The notes: generated from the letters alone by a model not told the origin. Shown: positions 5,004-11,991, counted from the first letter of the stretch. The stretch: 14,569 nt of DNA from an uncultured Paracoccus sp. (GCA_937859005.1 CALLYR010000590.1:1-14569); one strand, 5' to 3'. Made by a program: numbers and translations.

Positions 5004-7499
5004 TCAAAACAATAATCCTAAATCCCTGTCATACGCCAGCCCTTCGCAGATCTTGCCGTCGTTTTCCACCACGCACAGCGTTACCGACGCCTTGCGCCAG
5101 TCCTTCCAGTCGGCGCGAAAAGCTGCCAGTTCGGGCGCGTCCTGACCGGGCAGATCAAGGCGGGCAAGCCGGGCAGCGTTGGCGGATACCTCGCTCAGCG
5201 CCTCGGCCTCGGCGGTCTCCAGATCCGGCCCCTCGCCCCACAGGCGCAGCCCGCCGCCGGTCCGGCGCAGCAGCATCAGGATGCGCGTGTCCTGCCCCAG
5301 CCGTGTGGGATACTCCACGTCGTCGCAGCCGCCTCCGCCAAGGCGATAGCCGTCCTCGATCCTGATGGTGTTCTGCCGGGCGCGACTGCCGCGGGCATAG
5401 GCTTCGCCCAATGCCTCCTCCTCAGCGTGTTCCAGAACCTGCGGCACCGGGCGGGCATCGGGACCATGCACGGCCTCGATCAGGGGGCGCAGATTGTCGG
5501 GCGCACGGATGGCCCCGGCTTCGGCCAGCACCGCCGCCGTGCGCCACTGATCGGCCTGGGGGTAAACCCAGGCGCCGCGATCAAGGGTGCCGTGCAGCCA
5601 CCGCGCGTCGCCGACCGCCCCGGGATCGGGCGAGACGACATGCAGCACCGGCGCGGGCACCGGGCGCGCATCCGCCGGGCGCAGGTCCATGTGCCGCCAC
5701 AGCCGCCCGGCCCGCTGGATCAGCGAGGCGATGGGCGCCAGATCCGACACCATCACGTCGAAGTCGAGGTCAAGCGAGGATTCCAGAACCTGCGTGCCCA
5801 CCAGCACGCGCCCCGCCCGGCCGGTGCCGGTGCGGCCGAAGCGGGCCGTCATTCCCGCCTCGATCCGCTTGCGGTCGGCCAAGGTAAAGCGCGCGTGCAG
5901 CAGGTCGGCATCGATCCCGCGCGCCCGCAACGCCATCACGGCGGCGATCGCGTCATCCACCGCATTGCGCACCCAGACGCAGGCCGCGCCGGTTTTCGCG
6001 CAGCGGACCAGAAGGTCCAGCGCGGCTTCGACATCCGGCAGCCGGTTGACCGCGACATCGCCCTTGGTCGGTTGCAGCCCCTCGAACCGCCGGACCGAGG
6101 CGCCGCCCGCAATCGAGAGGCTGGGGTAGGCGGGGTCTTCATCTACCGCAAAGGGCTGGCCTGCCCCTTCGGCAAAGGCCCGCGACAGTCTTGCCCGCAG
6201 GTCCAGCGGCAGCGTCGCCGTCAGCAGGATGGCCGAGCCGCCCTGCATGGCGTGAAGCCGCAGAAGGGTTGCCAGTTCGTGGGCCATATAAGGCTCACCC
6301 AGTTCGTGCGCCTCGTCCACGATCAGGACCTTGCGCGACAGGCCCCAGTTGCGCAGCGTGGCGAACCGCGTCGGCAGGACCGCCATCAACGCCTGGTCGA
6401 TCGTGCCGACGCCCACATCTGCCAGAAGCGCCCGCCGCCTGCCGGCTGCCAGCCAGTCGCCGCAGACCGGTGCATCCGATCCCGGCGCGGTGTTTCGCAC
6501 GTCGCGAAATTCGACCGACAGTCCCGCCCGGCCGTGTGCCAGGGTCAGCGACGGTTCGGATTGGAACAGCCGGCCCACGATGTCCCGGGCGCGGCGGAAC
6601 ATGGCATCCGCCGTGGCCATGGTCGGCAGGGCGACATACAGGCCCCGCCCCTTGCTCGCGCAGAGCATCCGCTGCGCCAGGATGAAGGCGGCCTCGGTCT
6701 TCCCGGCGCCGGTCTCGTCCTCGATGATGGCCAGCATCGGTTCCGGAGGGAGCACGATGTCCCGCGCGGCGCGCTGCATGGGGCGCAAGGGGCGCAAGGC
6801 AAAGTCGAACAGCGGGTCGCCCCTTGGGGCGGGCGGCAGCAGCCCGGCGGCTTGCAGGGCATTCGGCGCCCGGAGCCGGGCCTGGTTCAGATATTCGGTC
6901 AGGGAAGGACCGGTGGACCGGGCCGGGAACCATTCCGCGTTCGAGCCGACCCAGTCGGCCACCGTCGCGACCCCGGCCAGGAACCACGTCAGTTCCTTCG
7001 CCTCGCGCTGTCGCAGGCCGTCCAGACGGGCCATGGGCCAGAGATCGAGGCAGGCCCGCACAAACGCCATGGCATCCGTCCGCGCCTCTGCCCCGGCGCG
7101 GTCGCGCATTTGCCTCCACTCGCGATCGGACGTCTGGGGCGGCCTGCCATGATGGCCGGCGATTGCGGCGACCAGGGGACGCAAGGCGTGATGGCTGCCT
7201 TGCAGATGTACCAGCAGCAGTTTTTCGATTTCGGGGTCGAGCAGCCAGGCTTCCGTGACCTCCCAGTGCTTCCTGTACTGGGCCGTTCCGTTCCGCAGCA
7301 TCTCCCGGAACATGGTGCCGATCTTGCCCAGATCGTGCAGCGCGATCAGCAGGCAGAACAGGTCGCGGCGCGGGTGATCGGCCAGCAGAACCTCGGCCAC
7401 GGCAGCTACGTCCAGCATGTGATACGCCGCAGGATGTTCGGCCATGCCTGGCAAGGCAGGGCTCTTGCCGGGCCACTGTTCGATCTGCGACAGGTCCAT
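5004..7499 (-). CDS. cas3: Cas3 nuclease-helicase (type I-E)
   Basis: Cas3 is recruited by Cascade-bound DNA and nicks, unwinds and degrades the target. The 831-aa protein has an N-terminal HD nuclease domain: His27 in AYHMLDVAAVAE, His55-Asp56 in LIALHDLGKIG, and GHH at 115-117. An SF2 helicase follows: Walker A ETGAGKTE around Lys267, DEAH box VDEAH at 394-398, LLTATLP (motif III) near 427, GTQVLESSLDLDFD, and motif VI IQRAGRLWRH at 594-603, with a C-terminal domain after it. All key motifs are intact. I chose the ATG at 7499 because MDLSQIEQWPGKS fits the family start. The open frame extends upstream to 7742 but that part runs into transposase remnant sequence. No strong ribosome binding site is seen before it. 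Confidence 0.95.
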   Translation of the reverse strand: MDLSQIEQWPGKSPALPGMAEHPAAYHMLDVAAVAEVLLADHPRRDLFCLLIALHDLGKIGTMFREMLRNGTAQYRKHWEVTEAWLLDPEIEKLLLVHLQGSHHALRPLVAAIAGHHGRPPQTSDREWRQMRDRAGAEARTDAMAFVRACLDLWPMARLDGLRQREAKELTWFLAGVATVADWVGSNAEWFPARSTGPSLTEYLNQARLRAPNALQAAGLLPPAPRGDPLFDFALRPLRPMQRAARDIVLPPEPMLAIIEDETGAGKTEAAFILAQRMLCASKGRGLYVALPTMATADAMFRRARDIVGRLFQSEPSLTLAHGRAGLSVEFRDVRNTAPGSDAPVCGDWLAAGRRRALLADVGVGTIDQALMAVLPTRFATLRNWGLSRKVLIVDEAHELGEPYMAHELATLLRLHAMQGGSAILLTATLPLDLRARLSRAFAEGAGQPFAVDEDPAYPSLSIAGGASVRRFEGLQPTKGDVAVNRLPDVEAALDLLVRCAKTGAACVWVRNAVDDAIAAVMALRARGIDADLLHARFTLADRKRIEAGMTARFGRTGTGRAGRVLVGTQVLESSLDLDFDVMVSDLAPIASLIQRAGRLWRHMDLRPADARPVPAPVLHVVSPDPGAVGDARWLHGTLDRGAWVYPQADQWRTAAVLAEAGAIRAPDNLRPLIEAVHGPDARPVPQVLEHAEEEALGEAYARGSRARQNTIRIEDGYRLGGGGCDDVEYPTRLGQDTRILMLLRRTGGGLRLWGEGPDLETAEAEALSEVSANAARLARLDLPGQDAPELAAFRADWKDWRKASVTLCVVENDGKICEGLAYDRDLGLLF

Positions 7500-7621
7500 A
7501 GGCGGGTTTTCGGCCTTCGGTGTTGCTGCACGGTTCTGCTGGCATGCAGACTGAGTTCTGCAAAGGACGCCTGCAATCAAGAACTGTGCTGGTAATCCTC
7601 TCATGGGTAAAAGGCTGTAGG

Positions 7622-7735
7622 TCATGTTGACAAATGACGAAGCCCGAGGCGAACCGACGTTATGTCGATAAAGCCCAGGAGCTCTCGGCGGTCTTGTCGT
7701 AGCGGGTACCGCAATCTGGCAATCCGCATCGGATC
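7622..7735 (-). pseudogene. Remnant of IS5-family transposase C-terminus
   Basis: On the minus strand the text QIA, then TRYDKTAES, then LGFIDITSVRLGLRHLST and a stop at 7624-7622 can be read across three frames. This is the characteristic C-terminus of IS5-family (IS427-like) transposases, which end RIATRYDKTAxSFLGFIDIxSIRLWLRH. A 2-nt insertion after QIA (GT) and about one lost base after AES break the frame. Only the last 38 or so codons remain, and no terminal inverted repeat or target duplication was recognised. The remnant lies between higA and cas3, immediately upstream of cas3, so an insertion and later deletion probably defined this boundary of the CRISPR-Cas locus. Confidence 0.72.
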
Positions 7736-7773
7736 CGGGCAACCCTGCGGCATGAGCGCTGACAGGTGGTTTC

Positions 7774-8058
7774 CTAGGCGGCCCGTGTCGGCAGATGCCG
7801 GATTGCCTCTCCCATCTCCTGCTCGGCTTGCACGAGGTCCCACTGAGTCTGGAGGTTGAGCCAGAACTGCGGGTCCATACCGAACCAGTGACCGCAGCGC
7901 AGTGCGGTGTCTCCGGTGATGCCCCGCTTGCCGGCGATGATCTGGCTCACGCGGTTCGGGGGCACGTCGATCTGGCGTGCGAACTCCGTGGGCGTGATCC
8001 CCAGCTCCTCCAGTTCGTCCTTCAGGACGACTCCGGGATGAACGGCGCGCATGAACAT
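7774..8058 (-). CDS. higA: HigA-family antitoxin (HTH, XRE-like)
   Basis: This is the DNA-binding antitoxin of a HigBA pair, which neutralises HigB and represses the operon. The 94-aa product begins MFMRAVHPGVVLKDELEELGITPTEFA and continues through a helix-turn-helix (TPTEFARQIDVPPNRVSQII, residues 22-41) and AGKRGITGDTALRCGHWFGM, the standard VAPIC/HigA signature. It ends DLVQAEQEMGEAIRHLP. A strong ribosome binding site AAGGAGG lies 7 nt before the ATG at 8058. It starts 17 nt after the higB stop, the toxin-first order typical of higBA. The gene appears intact. Confidence 0.93.
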   Translation of the reverse strand: MFMRAVHPGVVLKDELEELGITPTEFARQIDVPPNRVSQIIAGKRGITGDTALRCGHWFGMDPQFWLNLQTQWDLVQAEQEMGEAIRHLPTRAA

Positions 8059-8075
8059 GGATGGGCCTCCTTGTC

Positions 8076-8360
8076 TCAGTGATAGTCCACGATCTCGACC
8101 CCGCTCGGGCCAGCCAGGCCATCAGGCCACTCGAAGCAGATGCGCCACTGAGCGTTGACGCGGATGGAGTATTGCCCTTCCCGGTCGCCTCGAAGCGCCT
8201 CCAGCCGGTTGGAGGGCAGCGCCCGCAAGGTCTCCAGCGCCGGCGCCGCGTTCAGGATCGCCAGCCGTTTGGCCGCCTCAGCCCCAAATCCGCTGAATGC
8301 CTTTACGAACTCGCCCATGGCGAACCGCTCCGTCTTCCTGTCGTGATAGCTCAGGATCAT
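8076..8360 (-). CDS. higB: HigB-family toxin (RelE-like ribosome-dependent mRNase)
   Basis: HigB toxins cleave mRNA on the ribosome and belong to the RelE/ParE fold. The 94-aa product reads MILSYHDRKTERFAMGEFVK at the start, then AILNAAPALETLRALPSNRLEALRGDREGQYSIRVNAQWRICFEW and ends VEIVDYH. These are the family hallmarks (NRLEAL.GDR.GQ.SIRIN.QWRICF.W and EIVDYH), with the basic and aromatic residues of the active surface present. I chose the ATG at 8360, as the family start, over a longer open frame to 8570. The upstream palindrome at 8382-8398 suggests autoregulation by HigA. Next to a CRISPR-Cas locus it may act as an addiction module. Confidence 0.93.
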   Translation of the reverse strand: MILSYHDRKTERFAMGEFVKAFSGFGAEAAKRLAILNAAPALETLRALPSNRLEALRGDREGQYSIRVNAQWRICFEWPDGLAGPSGVEIVDYH

Positions 8361-8381
8361 GGATCCCATGAAGTAATGGCT

Positions 8382-8398
8382 TTGACGATATACGTCAA
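8382..8398. promoter_or_regulatory. Palindromic operator upstream of higB
   Basis: TTGACG, 5 nt (ATATA), CGTCAA form a perfect 6-bp palindrome 22 nt upstream of the higB start. A further CGTCAA half-site follows at 8400-8405. On the minus strand the TTGACG boxes also resemble -35 elements, though no convincing -10 is seen. A palindrome at this position is the usual place for HigA (or HigBA) to bind and repress the operon; that role is inferred. Confidence 0.6.
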
Positions 8399-8405
8399 TC
8401 GTCAA

Positions 8406-8672
8406 CCAAGGCGGTATGGATGCGCACACCCAAGCGAGGCACCCGTCCCTCGCTGGACATGTTCTGCCACTAAAAGCGGGAAGGTGCTGCGCCCGAGTTC
8501 CTGTCTGGCACGGCGATATGCAAGTGTCCGATTTCTCTGCAGAGCGCAGAGCCTGAAGATGCTCTGACACCGACCTGGCCGCCAGCAGCCGATTTCTTCA
8601 ACAGCCTTGATCGCTTTGAAGACATCTGAATGTCGGCGGCCGCCCCGGCATGCACCGGGGCCGCCGCTTGTC
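8406..8672. other. Non-coding stretch between higB and H-NS gene
   Basis: No gene is recognised here. Open frames on both strands lack family similarity and have no credible ribosome binding site. Near the H-NS end a GC-rich inverted repeat, CCCCGG CATGCA CCGGGG (8645-8662), with flanking CCGCC/GGCGG pairing through a 3-nt bulge, could act as the 3' end structure of the H-NS transcript. It has no U-tract. A small GACAT/ATGTC hairpin lies at 8619-8632. Confidence 0.4.
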
Positions 8673-9035
8673 TCACGCGGCGAGGTCCTCGAGCGTGCGC
8701 CCGGCGTCCAGCGCCGCGTTCACCCAGCCCGGCCGCCGGCCGCGGCCGCTCCAGGTCTGGGCCGGGTTCTCGGGATTGACGTAAGCCGCGGGTGACGCCG
8801 ACCCGTCTGGGCCGGACTTTCCCGCCTTGCCCGAGGGACGTTCGGAAATCAGGTCAGCCAGCCTGAAGCCGTGCGCGCGCGCGATCTGTTCCGCCGCAGA
8901 AAGGGCCTGCTGGCGCTTGCGGGTCTCATGGTTCGAGATCGCGCGATCCACGTTCTTGCGTAATTCCCTGAGTTCTTCGAGTTCCAGGCTGTCCAGCTTT
9001 TCCGCCAGATCGCGCTCTTGACCTTCTGCATTCAT
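8673..9035 (-). CDS. H-NS family nucleoid-associated protein
   Basis: This is a 120-aa H-NS-like protein that would bind AT-rich DNA and silence transcription. The N-terminal half (NAEGQERDLAEKLDSLELEEL and RELRKNVDRAISNHETRKRQ) is a charged oligomerisation coiled coil. A linker rich in Gly, Pro and Ser follows. The C-terminus holds the DNA-binding motif YVNPENPAQTWSGRGRRPGW, with the TWSGRGRRP hook that inserts into the minor groove. A strong AAGGAGG lies 8 nt before the ATG at 9035. The gene stands alone with its own promoter. In E. coli H-NS represses the I-E Cascade promoter, so its nearness to cas3 is suggestive but not proof of a link. Confidence 0.9.
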   Translation of the reverse strand: MNAEGQERDLAEKLDSLELEELRELRKNVDRAISNHETRKRQQALSAAEQIARAHGFRLADLISERPSGKAGKSGPDGSASPAAYVNPENPAQTWSGRGRRPGWVNAALDAGRTLEDLAA

Positions 9036-9101
9036 CAGATCGTCCTCCTTTTCCCTTGTCGTGAACAGAACAGCGGCAGGTTCGAGAGGGCATGGCTCAT
9101 C

Positions 9102-9130
9102 ATGTATCTCGAGCCGCTTCAATGTATCAA
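9102..9130 (-). promoter_or_regulatory. Promoter of the H-NS family gene
   Basis: On the minus strand TTGATA (9130-9125) is followed after 17 nt by ATACAT (9107-9102), a good sigma-70-type pair. It predicts a start near 9095 and a 5' UTR of about 60 nt before the H-NS start codon at 9035. Confidence 0.5.
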
Positions 9131-9256
9131 AAGTGTGAAGCCGAAAGAAAAGGCCCGCAACAGGAGAATGGCGCCTCCTTCGGGACGGACCTCCATTCGG
9201 GCGCCCTGCGCCTTGCGCCTTGCGTGCTATGCATTACGCACTGCGCTTTGCGCCCT
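9131..9256. other. Intergenic stretch with short GCGCCTT-type repeats
   Basis: No gene is recognised. The segment 9199-9256 holds short near-tandem units of the form TGCGCCTTGCGCCTTGCG and a weak inverted repeat (GGGCGC near the left, GCGCCC near the right). It leads directly into copy 1 of the roughly 200-bp structured repeat. Confidence 0.3.
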
Positions 9257-9455
9257 CCACCCAGCCGCGCGAGCGCGTCTCGGCCCATGCGGGTTTCGAT
9301 CCTTCGCGCGGGCTCTGTGCCAGGGGCGGTCCACCATCCGAAGCGCCGGCCCGAACTGCATCTATTCCGATCAGACTGGAGAAGTCCGCGCGTGGGCGCG
9401 GACTGCGACGAGTTGCTGCCGTTCCGGGAGATCGACGCGGGACAGGCGCAGCACC
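9257..9455 (+). repeat. Structured interspersed repeat, copy 1
   Basis: This segment aligns along its length with 14303-14505 in the same orientation. Identical blocks include GCGTCTCGGCCC, GATCCTTCGCGCGGG (9298-9312), TCAGACTGGAGAAG (9371-9384), TGCCGTTCCGGG and GATCGACGCGGG. The middle differs by substitutions and indels. It contains a 9-bp hairpin at 9383-9404 (AGTCCGCGC, GTGG, GCGCGGACT). No open frame is conserved between copies in a protein-like way, so it is better read as a non-coding structured element than as a gene. Confidence 0.75.
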
Positions 9456-9588
9456 ATAGTTTTCACCTGCACGGAAACGGGCGCTGCCTGCCGCATCAGC
9501 AACATCCGGCAGCGCACCTGGACCCGCATCGGAGCAGCCTGGCCTGCGCCCCTCGCGGGCGCGGTCCCTGCCCCGAAGGATTGTCGCC

Positions 9589-9867
9589 ATGACCATGCAC
9601 GACCGCACTACCCTCACAGTCGGGGGCGCGCTGACCGCGCCCGCCAACCTGCGCACCATCTGTGCCGCCCGAGGCGCCGCCCTCGAACAGATGGAGCGCG
9701 CCGCCGCCGCCCTGTGCGCGGCCTACGACCTGACCGCCGATGCCGCCGACACCGTGAAGGCGGCGCATGGCGGCTGGCACTCGCCCGCAGCGACCGCCGC
9801 GAGGAAGCGACCGGAGGTGTCCAGGTCCAAGCGTGTTTCGCACAATAGCGGACGCGGAAATGATTGA
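9589..9867 (+). pseudogene. 5' fragment of a DUF4942-like gene
   Basis: The 92-aa frame begins MTMHDRTTLTVGGALTAPAN and continues with RTICAARGAALEQMERAAAALC and AYDLTADAADTVKAAHGG, then WHSPAATAA. This resembles the N-terminus of DUF4942-domain proteins found on alphaproteobacterial plasmids and integrative elements. After ATAA the expected frame (REEATRRLF type) continues as REEATGG in another frame, so an indel near 9800-9806 breaks the gene, and the remaining roughly 200 residues are absent. AAGGA lies 9 nt upstream of the ATG. The family assignment is from memory of the motif, not a search. In the 130 nt before it a GCGCTGCC/GGCAGCGC stem (9481-9515) is visible. Confidence 0.5.
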
Positions 9868-9977
9868 TTTCAGAGCTGTCTCAGGCGACACTGAGCCTGC
9901 ACGCTTGGCCACTGGGAACGTCGTTTCAAAGCCGCCCGCTTGGGTTAGTTGTTTCCGTTCAGGAGGGGCGTTTTACC

Positions 9978-10967
9978 ATGCGGTATTCTTGGGGATTGTG
10001 CAGCTTAATCTTCCTCTTCCCCGCGGCGGCGCCTGCGGGCAACGATTGCAAAGGCCCGACGACCGGGCAGATCTCGGATTCCAACTTCAGTTTCACGTAC
10101 GAGTCTTGGCGCAAGCATAATACGGCGAACCGTGCCCGTCCTTTTTACCGGTTCGAACGCTGCCTCTACAACGAACACAGCCAGGCGCTTTGGTTCGATT
10201 GGGAAAAGACCGGCCTTGAGAATCGCATCGTCGAAGGCGGCGACAGCGCAGTGATTTTTTTTGACGAGGAACGCGACGACCAGCAAGAAACCAACAAGGA
10301 CCTCTGGTATGGCCCCGCCCCGGCCAAGATCGACGCCAGCACGGTGCTGCGCTCGAAGGAGGCGGCGCTGCTCAGGTCCCGGCTCTGGCTTGCCCAGGAT
10401 ACTTCCGGCCCCACCCCGACCGACATTTTCATGAACCCCGAAACGCTTGCCGACGAACTTACGCTTCTCGGTGCCGAGGGCATCCTGCGTTCCTCCGGCA
10501 CGAAGGTGACGATCCCCGCCGACGCTGGCATCGGCGAACGTGTCCGGAAGGAAAACGGCGACGTCGCGAACGGTGATCTGCTCGGCGTCTGGATCGTCCT
10601 GCGCGAGCGAGTCTTCCTCGGCGCCGCGGGGCCGGAAAGCAAGATTGAACTTATCGTCGACGCCGCCCTCGCCGACTACGGCGAATTCGTCGAGCGCGGC
10701 AACGATCCGCCGATGTTTCGCATCGACACCGAGGTCGAGGCGCTGCACTCCCGCCTGTCCGGCCTTGGGTCTGTGATTGAGCTTTCGCGTGACAGCCCGT
10801 TCTTCGCGGGCGACAACTCGATACGTCTCGTCCTTGCCGAGGAAGGCTCTGTGCCGCTCGAAGGCGGCGATACGCCTTCCGAGGGCGCCATCGTGGTCAC
10901 CTTCGGCAAGGCCGAGGTCTCCGCGACCTTCCCGGTCATGCTGTCGCACTATGCTGGGTCTTTCTGA
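9978..10967 (+). CDS. Unknown secreted or periplasmic protein
   Basis: The 329-aa product is not recognised. It starts MRYSWGLCSLIFLFPAAAPA followed by GNDC, a short signal peptide with a probable AxA cleavage site near residue 20. The mature part has FTYESWRKHNTANRARPFYRFERCLYN, then a mixed alpha/beta region with many acidic residues (VIFFDEERDDQQETNKDLW) and ends VVTFGKAEVSATFPVMLSHYAGSF. No catalytic motif or further membrane segment was seen. AGGAGG lies 11 nt before the ATG at 9978; the frame is open to 9864 but without a signal sequence at that start. It overlaps the next gene by 17 nt, so the two are probably co-translated and act together at the envelope. Confidence 0.75.
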   Translation: MRYSWGLCSLIFLFPAAAPAGNDCKGPTTGQISDSNFSFTYESWRKHNTANRARPFYRFERCLYNEHSQALWFDWEKTGLENRIVEGGDSAVIFFDEERDDQQETNKDLWYGPAPAKIDASTVLRSKEAALLRSRLWLAQDTSGPTPTDIFMNPETLADELTLLGAEGILRSSGTKVTIPADAGIGERVRKENGDVANGDLLGVWIVLRERVFLGAAGPESKIELIVDAALADYGEFVERGNDPPMFRIDTEVEALHSRLSGLGSVIELSRDSPFFAGDNSIRLVLAEEGSVPLEGGDTPSEGAIVVTFGKAEVSATFPVMLSHYAGSF

Positions 10968-11400
10968 CTTCGCCAAGCGGTGGGAGGCCTGCGGCATCCC
11001 AGCCGCCGTCGGCGTGCTGGCCCCTTGGTACGAGAAGGTTTTAGCCTTTCCGCTGATCTCCCCTTACTGGCAACCGGAACTCAACACCTTCTGCACGGTG
11101 GCCGGTGCCATCGCCGCGGTGATCGCCTTTACCCTCTTCCTGGGCCAGCCGAAGAAGGTAGTGAAGGGCTGGCTCTACCGCATGCTGGTCTTGCTCGGCG
11201 CCGCCTTCCTCGCCTGCCTCGTGCTGAAGCTGACCGTAGGCGTCACCTTCTTCCCCAGTGCCCATTACCAGTGGATCGTCTGGGCCGTCTGGATCATCGC
11301 CTATGTGGCGATGTTCGCCTGTCTTAGCGCCAACCTAGTCCTTGCCATGCTCCTGCTTCCGAGGTCGGCACCCGCATCGCCACCGAATGGCGGAGTCTAG
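10951..11400 (+). CDS. Unknown small membrane protein (three helices)
   Basis: The 149-aa product is not recognised. It starts MLGLSDFAKRWEACGIPAAV and has three hydrophobic segments: about residues 50-70 (CTVAGAIAAVIAFTLFLG), 75-98 (LYRMLVLLGAAFLACLVLKL) and 108-135 (WIVWAVWIIAYVAMF and the following ACLSANLVLAMLLL). A basic loop GQPKKVVKGW lies between the first two. The ATG sits inside the 3' end of the preceding secreted-protein gene, in another frame, implying coupled translation. The strong intrinsic terminator at 11454-11479 ends this two-gene unit. No family could be named; it may form an envelope complex with its partner. Confidence 0.72.
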   Translation: MLGLSDFAKRWEACGIPAAVGVLAPWYEKVLAFPLISPYWQPELNTFCTVAGAIAAVIAFTLFLGQPKKVVKGWLYRMLVLLGAAFLACLVLKLTVGVTFFPSAHYQWIVWAVWIIAYVAMFACLSANLVLAMLLLPRSAPASPPNGGV

Positions 11401-11453
11401 GTGGCGGGTTTGCGGAGGGTCAGGATCTCCTTCTGCGACGGAGTATCAACTGG

Positions 11454-11479
11454 CCCCGCTTACACGGGGTTTTTCTTTT
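11454..11479 (+). terminator. Rho-independent terminator
   Basis: CCCCG, a 6-nt loop CTTACA, CGGGG, then TTTTTCTTTT: a compact GC stem followed by a long T-run, 54 nt after the stop of the membrane-protein gene. It separates the unknown two-gene unit from umuDC. Confidence 0.85.
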
Positions 11480-11495
11480 GCCAGCATCGCACGTC

Positions 11496-11545
11496 TTGAC
11501 GAACAGGGGGGAGCAGGAACTATGACCTTTGTTCATGCCTTGTTC
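11496..11545 (+). promoter_or_regulatory. umuDC promoter with LexA (SOS) box
   Basis: GTTC (11531-11534), seven bases, GTTC (11542-11545) is an exact match to the alphaproteobacterial LexA operator GTTC-N7-GTTC. It ends 7 nt before the umuD ATG at 11553. Upstream, TTGACG (11496-11501) with ACTATG or TATGAC 17-19 nt later predicts transcription starting at about 11528-11532, on top of the box. LexA bound here would block initiation, giving SOS induction of umuDC. The box is visible; its function follows from established LexA biology. Confidence 0.75.
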
Positions 11546-11552
11546 TTGGGCC

Positions 11553-11987
11553 ATGTCACTCGATCTTCAACCCCTGACCGTCACGCTGATCGACCGCGAC
11601 ATGCCTCTGGCCGCTATTTGCGTGCCGGCGGGCTTTCCCTCGCCTGCCGCCGACGATCTTGAGGACACCGTTGACCCGATGAAATGGGTCGTCCGCCATG
11701 AGCACGCGACCTTCTGGTGGCGCGTGTCCGGCGACAGCCTGGAGGCCGAAGGCATCCTCGACGGTGACCTGATCGCGGTGGACCGCGCCGGGCGGCGGCG
11801 CAGCGGCCGCATCGTGCTGGCCCTGGTTGATGGTCAGATCACCGTCAAGAAGCTCGCCAAGCGGGATGGCCGCTGGTTCTTGGACCCGCGCGCCCGCAGC
11901 GACAGCTACGAGACAATCCCCGTCACCGAGACGACCGAGATCTGGGGGGTGGTGGCGGGCGTCGTGCGCCGCCTGCCGGTCGAATAG
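11553..11987 (+). CDS. umuD: UmuD-like translesion polymerase subunit (S24 protease)
   Basis: UmuD cleaves itself on RecA filaments to UmuD', which joins UmuC as DNA polymerase V. The 144-aa product has the self-cleavage site Ala26-Gly27 in VPAGFPSPAADD (E. coli has Cys-Gly), the catalytic serine Ser62 in VSGDSLEAEGILDGDLIAVD, and the general-base lysine Lys99 in DGQITVKKLAK. All protease elements are intact. The ATG at 11553 gives the family start MSLDLQPLTV. In-frame TTG (11529) and ATG (11535) starts exist but lie in or before the LexA box. No clear ribosome binding site precedes 11553, so translation initiation may be weak. umuC follows after 4 nt. Confidence 0.93.
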   Translation: MSLDLQPLTVTLIDRDMPLAAICVPAGFPSPAADDLEDTVDPMKWVVRHEHATFWWRVSGDSLEAEGILDGDLIAVDRAGRRRSGRIVLALVDGQITVKKLAKRDGRWFLDPRARSDSYETIPVTETTEIWGVVAGVVRRLPVE

Positions 11988-11991
11988 GGCC

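Noticed and set aside
5427..7595. 722-codon open frame on the plus strand opposite cas3
   Set aside because: It mirrors the GC-rich codons of an intact cas3, is rich in Arg, Gly and Gln with no domain, and has no ribosome binding site. It is a shadow.
7612..7645. Possible target of the putative guide upstream of cas3 (ATGTTGACAA shared with the region after the CRISPR-like repeat, preceded by AAG and GCTGT)
   Set aside because: The 10-nt match is at the PAM-distal end and the short GCTGT match is not at the same spacing. Ungapped alignment shows no seed pairing, so it is probably coincidence.
7500..7742. N-terminal extension of Cas3 to an upstream start
   Set aside because: The extension translates frame-shifted transposase remnant DNA and has no Cas3 similarity. 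The family start is MDLSQIEQW at 7499.
8361..8570. N-terminal extension of HigB to 8570
   Set aside because: HigB family similarity begins at the ATG at 8360, and the extension crosses the palindromic operator.
9234..9659. Open frames inside the structured repeats (both strands)
   Set aside because: They are not preserved as proteins between the two copies because indels change the frame. The conserved feature is the DNA or RNA structure.
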